From contig JARCRW010000073.1 of the NCBI GenBank assembly GCA_029850515.1, positions 1-35,182 on the forward strand: 35,182 nucleotides of DNA. Reading direction: 5' to 3'. Position 1 is the first letter of the stretch. The number at the start of each line of letters is the position of its first letter. Under the pieces are notes generated by a model. It was not told where the DNA came from and made no database searches. It saw only the letters and a list, made by a program, of their open reading frames with translations. Positions 30,607-35,182 of this stretch are shown piece by piece. The DNA comes from Nitrosotalea sp. (GTDB taxonomy: Archaea; Thermoproteota; Nitrososphaeria; Nitrososphaerales; Nitrosopumilaceae). The translations under genes and the position numbers were made by a program.

Positions 30607-32153
30607 GTCTGCTCCCTTAGAAATTGTAAAAGATAGTATGCTCCCCCGGCACCTTTGCCAGATATTCCAGAGTCTTTCCATCCCACAAATGGTTGTGCTC
30701 CGACCATTGCACCAGTGGTGGCACTAGCCGCCCTATTGGCATATGTAACACCTGCCTCAATTTTTTCAAAAAACTTTTCAATCTCATTTTTGTCTTGGCT
30801 GAAAACTCCGGCAGTCAATCCGTAATTGCTCTTGTTTGCCAAGGCAAGTGCCTCATCAAAGTTTTCAAATTCTTCAATGCAGAGAAACGGCAAGAATAAT
30901 TCTTCGCGTATCAACTCATGATCTTTTGGAAGGTTTACTACAATTGTTGGCGTTACAAAGTTTCCATCTTTGTGTTGTTCATCGGAAACAAGTGAACCTC
31001 CACACAGTATAACACCATCTTTTTTTGCAATCTCAACTGCCCTTTGAAATTTTTTTACCGCGGCATCATTTATGACAGGCCCTATGTATGCATCCTGTTC
31101 CCAGGGCTTGCCAATTTTTAATGCGCTGGTCTTTGCAACAAGTCTTTCCAAAAACTTGTTTGCAATAGATTTTTGGACATAGACTCGAGAACAAGCGCTA
31201 CACTTTTGTCCGCTAAAACCAAATGCTGAACGCATGACACCATCTACTGCCTTTTCCACATCAGATGATGAAGAAACTATTGTTGGATTTTTTCCTCCCA
31301 TTTCAGAGATAAATGGTCGTGGCTTGTTTGTTTCAAATGTAGAATATCCAGCCATTCCCACCTCTTTTGAGCCAGTAAATGCAATCCCATCAACCACATT
31401 GCTTTCAACTATTGTTTTTCCAACTATGCCTCCAGCGCCAGTTACAAAGTTTATTGTTGCAGGAGGAAGTTTATGATAGATTAGTTCAATAAACTTGAAT
31501 CCAGATATTGGTGCATCGCTTGACGGTTTTAAGACAACGGTATTTCCGGTGATCAAAGCCCCAGATGTCATTCCTATTGCAATTGCAGAAGGAAAATTAA
31601 ATGGCGATATTATTCCCCAGACTCCATATGGCTTGAGAACACTCCTTGTCTTTTCATTTGGAGAAGCGCTTTTGGTTTCCTTTGAAAATCCTTCATTTAT
31701 CTCAAGTTGCTCAGCGTAAAATCTCATAAAATCTATTGACTCATCTAGGTCACCCATTGCCTCAAGTCGATTCTTTCCATTTTCAAAACTAAGGATTGCT
31801 GCAAGGCTAAACTTGTCATGTGAAAAAATGTCTGCAACATCTCGAAATATCTGAACTCTTTTTTGGTATGGTACAAGAGACCATTTGTAAAATGACTCTC
31901 TTGCAGTTTCAATTGCGCGTAAAACGTCATCCTTTGTAGCAAGTGGAAAGTTTGCCAATACAAGATTCTTGTCTGCAGGAGATCTGACTTGGAATACATC
32001 ACCAGAAAAGATCTCCTTTCCTCCTACTATCATTGGATATGCCTTTCCAAAATCCTTTCGTACTTTATCTATAGCATCATCAAAGTTCTTGTGAAACTCA
32101 TCAGCAGAGTTGTTTTCTACAAATCGCATCCAAGTCTTTTCGTTTTCAAACAT
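30588..32153 (-). CDS. L-glutamate gamma-semialdehyde (P5C) dehydrogenase
   Basis: It oxidises the proline-derived semialdehyde to glutamate with NAD+. The 521-residue protein (ATG at 32153; the tracked start adds eight residues rich in Cys) is an aldehyde-dehydrogenase with the catalytic Cys in SGQKCSACSRVYV and the general-base region in FISEMGGKNPTIV. The NAD-binding stretch is IISPFNFPSAIAIG and FTGSKEVG. The P5CDH-type SACSR context and adjacency to proline dehydrogenase fix the substrate. The 3' end overlaps that gene by 19 bases. Confidence 0.92.
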   Translation of the reverse strand: MFENEKTWMRFVENNSADEFHKNFDDAIDKVRKDFGKAYPMIVGGKEIFSGDVFQVRSPADKNLVLANFPLATKDDVLRAIETARESFYKWSLVPYQKRVQIFRDVADIFSHDKFSLAAILSFENGKNRLEAMGDLDESIDFMRFYAEQLEINEGFSKETKSASPNEKTRSVLKPYGVWGIISPFNFPSAIAIGMTSGALITGNTVVLKPSSDAPISGFKFIELIYHKLPPATINFVTGAGGIVGKTIVESNVVDGIAFTGSKEVGMAGYSTFETNKPRPFISEMGGKNPTIVSSSSDVEKAVDGVMRSAFGFSGQKCSACSRVYVQKSIANKFLERLVAKTSALKIGKPWEQDAYIGPVINDAAVKKFQRAVEIAKKDGVILCGGSLVSDEQHKDGNFVTPTIVVNLPKDHELIREELFLPFLCIEEFENFDEALALANKSNYGLTAGVFSQDKNEIEKFFEKIEAGVTYANRAASATTGAMVGAQPFVGWKDSGISGKGAGGAYYLLQFLREQTQTRCE

Positions 32154-32242
32154 GCATGTATTACACAGCACCATCATTTTAACAGTCAGTTTTGTGTTGA
32201 ATTTGCACTAGCTTGAGAACAAATCTATTTCAAACGAGAAAC

Positions 32243-32250
32243 ATTTTATC
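32243..32250 (+). promoter_or_regulatory. TATA-like box before nurA
   Basis: ATTTTATC is 21-28 bases before the nurA ATG, so a leaderless nurA-herA-mre11 transcript is plausible. Confidence 0.35.
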
Positions 32251-32270
32251 TCTGCAGGCAAAGGTGTTTT

Positions 32271-33110
32271 ATGCTCAACACTGTATATCGTGACGCAATA
32301 AAGAAGCGTGAAGCGGCAAGATCCATCTTCAAGGGCGAGAAATTTGATCAGATAATCAAAACAGCCAGGGAAAACTGGATCGAGTATACCCCTCAGAAAA
32401 AAAATGCAGAGATTGCAGGAATAGACAGTAGTTATAACAGTACAAAGTTTCAAGGGCTAGAATTATGGGTAGTAACTGGCGTATCAGTAAAATCAGACGG
32501 CCAGATAATAACTGAGAATCACAACCAGGGACTTGGTCAACCTACGCCTGAACTTGAGACACAGGCAAGCAAGATGGAGGTAGAGGCATGCATCAACTCA
32601 GTAGACAAGGCAGACTTGGTGGCATTGGATGGTTCGCTCTATTCACAGTTTCTTACCAGGCAGACATCGCTTGGAAACTCCATCACGTCTGCAATAAAAA
32701 AAAGAAACAATGTAATTTTCATATCAAAAACGTCATCTGCAAGAAAACAATTTGAAAAACTTGGCTCCGTGGCAGGTGATATTTTCTATTACAACCACGC
32801 AATCAAGACACCTGGCTTTAGCAAAATATTTGTTGATACCAGTCTAGGACCTGGCAAAATAATATCCTATGTCTACGCAAGACTAAGAGATTCCACTCCA
32901 CTAATCAAAATAGAACTTTTAGGTTCAGATCACATGGAAAATGAAATAAAATCACTTCTTGACATGATAACAAAAAATAGCGTAGGCGGATACCCGTACT
33001 CGTTAAAGCTTGCACATGAAAACTGCAAGATAACCAATGCAGATCTTGCAAGACTTGTTAGTCTATATGGACTAGGAAATGAAATTGGTTCAAGAGAGGT
33101 GTTGAGTTGA
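32271..33110 (+). CDS. nurA: NurA 5'-3' nuclease
   Basis: It works with HerA to resect double-strand breaks. The 279-residue protein has the RNase-H-like NurA fold: AEIAGIDSSYN near residue 50 and LVALDGSLYS near 122 supply the Mn-binding Asp residues, and GKIISYVYARL and SVGGYPYSLKLAHENCKI the later conserved segments. The ATG start follows a TATA-like element. The stop overlaps the herA TTG (TTGA), so the two subunits are translated together. Confidence 0.93.
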   Translation: MLNTVYRDAIKKREAARSIFKGEKFDQIIKTARENWIEYTPQKKNAEIAGIDSSYNSTKFQGLELWVVTGVSVKSDGQIITENHNQGLGQPTPELETQASKMEVEACINSVDKADLVALDGSLYSQFLTRQTSLGNSITSAIKKRNNVIFISKTSSARKQFEKLGSVAGDIFYYNHAIKTPGFSKIFVDTSLGPGKIISYVYARLRDSTPLIKIELLGSDHMENEIKSLLDMITKNSVGGYPYSLKLAHENCKITNADLARLVSLYGLGNEIGSREVLS

Positions 33111-34627
33111 CAATAGGTGTAGTAATAGGGGAATCAAGACCTACAGATGTTACGGTCCAATCATCAAAGCCGCTTTCAGTTGGAGAATATGTAATAATTG
33201 ATTCTCAAGATGGGCAAATTCTAGGTCTTGTTGAAAAATCAATCATATCAAGCGAAGCATTAACAGATGTCAGAAATTTTGATGAGGCTGTAGAAAGCAA
33301 AGAAGTTGCCGATATCAATTCACGAGATAAAAATTACAAGGTAAAGATAGGAATACTTGGCTTTTTGGACAAGTTACAAAAGGGTCAGATGATTCTGCCA
33401 GCAGTGCCGCCATTGCCTGGTACTTCAATTCTTGAGGCAACACAAAAAGACCTTGGCGTAATATTTGGACCCATGACAGAAGAATGGGTCAGAATCGGCT
33501 CTCTTTTGAGAAACTCTAGCATCGAGGCCAAGATTAATGTCAACAAGATTGTATCAAGACATCTAGCTATACTTGCAATGACTGGCATGGGAAAGAGTAA
33601 TCTCGTATCCCTCATTGCAAGACATGTTGCATCACTAAATGGCACCTTGATTATTTTTGATTACCACAATGATTATGAGAATTTGGATGTGCCAAAGATA
33701 AATTACATGCTGGCAAAGATAAATCCCAGACTTTTACCTTCAGACAAGCTAGCAGAAGTAATAGAGCTAAGAGAGAATGCAGACAAACAACAAAGAGCAT
33801 TACGAGAGTCTCTTACAGAGTCAGTGAAACAGTCAAAAGATTTCTGGCAAGCCCTAGAAGAGAGTACGGCATCGTTTGGTCGGACTGCCAAGGGCTATGC
33901 AGACAGTGCAAGCAGGGTTTTAGACAAGATAGATGACGCAAAACACAGATTTTCAGACATACTGGATCCAGATTGTGGAGATCCAGTAGATCTTATCAAG
34001 GAAGGTAGGGTCAATGTGTTGAACATATCAGAGCTCAGCGAGAGACAGGCAAACGCAGGACTATCATATTATTTACAAGAGTTATTGCAGCACAGAAAGG
34101 ATGCAGTGTGGGAAAGGAAGGGCAAGTCATCAAGTAAAAGAAACAACAAGTTTCTTGCACCAATATTTGTAATAATAGAAGAAGCCCATGTCTTTATTCC
34201 AAAAGGCGAACATACCGATACAAAATACTGGGCATCAAAAGTAGCAAGAGAGGGTCGCAAATTTGGAATTGGTCTAGGGGTCGTGTCTCAAAGACCACGA
34301 AACATCGATCCAAATGTACTAAGCCAGATGGGTTCACTTGCAATAATGAAGATAGTACAAGACGATGATCAGCAACAGATTGCATCTGCTGCAGAATCAC
34401 TAAGCAAAGATCTACTATCACAACTTTCATCTTTGAATATTGGTGATGCCGTTTTGGTTGGACAATGGGTGAACCTACCATCAATTGTACATGTGGACGA
34501 AGTAAAGAGTAAGAAATCAGGATCTGATTTGAATGCAGTGTCAGAGTGGAACCAGACCGACAAATTCAAGCAAGTCGCAAAAGAATCTACCAAGTCAATG
34601 ATTCAAAAAGACCTGCTACTAGATTGA
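33107..34627 (+). CDS. herA: HerA bipolar DNA translocase/helicase
   Basis: A hexameric FtsK/VirB4-like ATPase that drives NurA along DNA. Residues 1-100 are the N-terminal HAS barrel (TIGVVIGESRPTDVTVQSSKPLSVG...). The Walker A is GMGKSNLVSL near residue 163, Walker B is FVIIEEAHVFIP near 353, and VSQRPRNIDPNVLSQ is the family motif with the arginine finger region. The central helical insertion (residues 200-280) is usual. TTG start inside the nurA stop; the mre11 ATG follows after one base. Confidence 0.95.
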   Translation: MTIGVVIGESRPTDVTVQSSKPLSVGEYVIIDSQDGQILGLVEKSIISSEALTDVRNFDEAVESKEVADINSRDKNYKVKIGILGFLDKLQKGQMILPAVPPLPGTSILEATQKDLGVIFGPMTEEWVRIGSLLRNSSIEAKINVNKIVSRHLAILAMTGMGKSNLVSLIARHVASLNGTLIIFDYHNDYENLDVPKINYMLAKINPRLLPSDKLAEVIELRENADKQQRALRESLTESVKQSKDFWQALEESTASFGRTAKGYADSASRVLDKIDDAKHRFSDILDPDCGDPVDLIKEGRVNVLNISELSERQANAGLSYYLQELLQHRKDAVWERKGKSSSKRNNKFLAPIFVIIEEAHVFIPKGEHTDTKYWASKVAREGRKFGIGLGVVSQRPRNIDPNVLSQMGSLAIMKIVQDDDQQQIASAAESLSKDLLSQLSSLNIGDAVLVGQWVNLPSIVHVDEVKSKKSGSDLNAVSEWNQTDKFKQVAKESTKSMIQKDLLLD

Positions 34628-34628
34628 G

Positions 34629-35182
34629 ATGATCTTTTCACATATCTCCGATACACACCTTGGTTTTGTACAGTATCATTCAGAAGAACGTGAAAATGAT
34701 GTGTACACTGCATTTGATGAGGCAATTGATACATCAATAAAAGATCATGTCGATTTCATCATACTGGCAGGAGACATATTTCATGTCCCAAACCCAAGTG
34801 GAAAGGCAATTGTTGTTTTAGCAAACGCCTTAAAGCGCCTAAAGAAAAACAACATTGAATCTTTCTTCATCCTGGGAGATCATGATATTAGTAGAATTAG
34901 GGCGACCCCAGTTCCCTGGGTATATCATAATCTAGAGTTTTCAAAGTACATTGGAAGCGGCAAGCCAGTTATCTACAAAGATGTTTTAATTGCAGGATTT
35001 GACAAGCGTAGAAAGGCAGAGATTGAATCATTTGAAGATGACTTTTCCCAAATTGATGCAGATGCAAAAAAACACCAGGGGCACAAAATATTGGTCTTGC
35101 ATCAGGGAATTACAGAAATTAACAAGTTTGCAGGAGAGTTAAATTCCACAGATCTTCCAAGGAATTTTACATATTATGCAAT
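34629..35182 (+). CDS. mre11: Mre11 DNA repair nuclease, N-terminal part (cut by right edge)
   Basis: Not in the track because it has no stop in the window; 184 codons are visible from the ATG. Calcineurin-like phosphoesterase motifs appear in order: I ISDTHLG (residues 6-12), II LAGDIFH, III ILGDHDIS, and LHQG near 158. Motif III usually reads GNHD; here the Asn ligand is Asp. The Mre11 assignment rests on the motifs and on gene order nurA-herA-mre11, with rad50 expected next outside the window. Confidence 0.92.
   Translation, partial: MIFSHISDTHLGFVQYHSEERENDVYTAFDEAIDTSIKDHVDFIILAGDIFHVPNPSGKAIVVLANALKRLKKNNIESFFILGDHDISRIRATPVPWVYHNLEFSKYIGSGKPVIYKDVLIAGFDKRRKAEIESFEDDFSQIDADAKKHQGHKILVLHQGITEINKFAGELNSTDLPRNFTYYA

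Overview
The window is archaeal and most likely comes from a Nitrososphaerota (Thaumarchaeota) genome. The informational genes are archaeal: Rpb7-type RpoE, Spt4, aEF-1beta, Pth2, HerA/NurA/Mre11 and two Cdc48 ATPases. DNA is AT-rich, genes are tightly packed, TTG and GTG starts are frequent, and several genes have a TATA-like box about 26 bases before the start codon, as expected for leaderless archaeal mRNAs. Membrane-bound cupredoxins, a heme O synthase and FilR1-like regulators also fit this phylum. A form III RuBisCO operon is not typical of ammonia oxidisers and has been described in heterotrophic/basal thaumarchaeal lineages. No amo genes lie in this window, so the lineage stays an inference.

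Layout. 1-3.8 kb: end of a gene cut by the left edge, a methyltransferase, a FilR1-like regulator, two small metal-binding proteins and a decayed membrane-anchored gene. 3.9-7.6 kb: a three-gene operon (AMP phosphorylase, ribose-1,5-bisphosphate isomerase, RuBisCO) encoding the whole AMP-to-3-phosphoglycerate route. Divergent from it is an ATP-cone/nuclease gene that carries a perfect 24-bp palindrome near its start codon. 8.6-13.6 kb: Cdc48 coupled by TAATG to a site-2 protease with CBS domains, a four-CBS protein, a UspA protein and the remnant of an ABC ATPase. 13.8-15.1 kb: small genes and pth2. 15.2-19.3 kb: a geranylgeranyl reductase, then a translation/proteostasis operon (zinc ribbon, aEF-1beta, second Cdc48, winged-helix protein).

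19.3-24.8 kb: heme O synthase, a membrane double cupredoxin coupled to a JAMM peptidase, a 34-residue C2H2 finger missing from the ORF track, DUF2024, a YgjP-type peptidase, the GTP-dependent dephospho-CoA kinase and an ApbC/Mrp Fe-S carrier. 24.9-26.1 kb: a frameshifted tnpB. 26.2-29.7 kb: rpoE-spt4-nadC, facing nadA and nadX, which together supply NAD from aspartate. 29.7-32.2 kb: proline dehydrogenase and P5C dehydrogenase, convergent and overlapping. 32.3 kb to the end: nurA-herA-mre11, the archaeal DNA end-resection operon, with mre11 cut by the right edge.

Together these genes describe a metabolism of nucleotide-ribose recycling into central carbon, NAD synthesis from aspartate, proline oxidation and copper-based redox chemistry. 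The strongest points for a second look are the RuBisCO operon, the 24-bp palindrome in the ATP-cone nuclease gene, the two differently tailed Cdc48 paralogues, and three broken genes (membrane-anchored protein, ABC ATPase, TnpB). After small genes are added, no stretch over about 300 bases is left without a feature.
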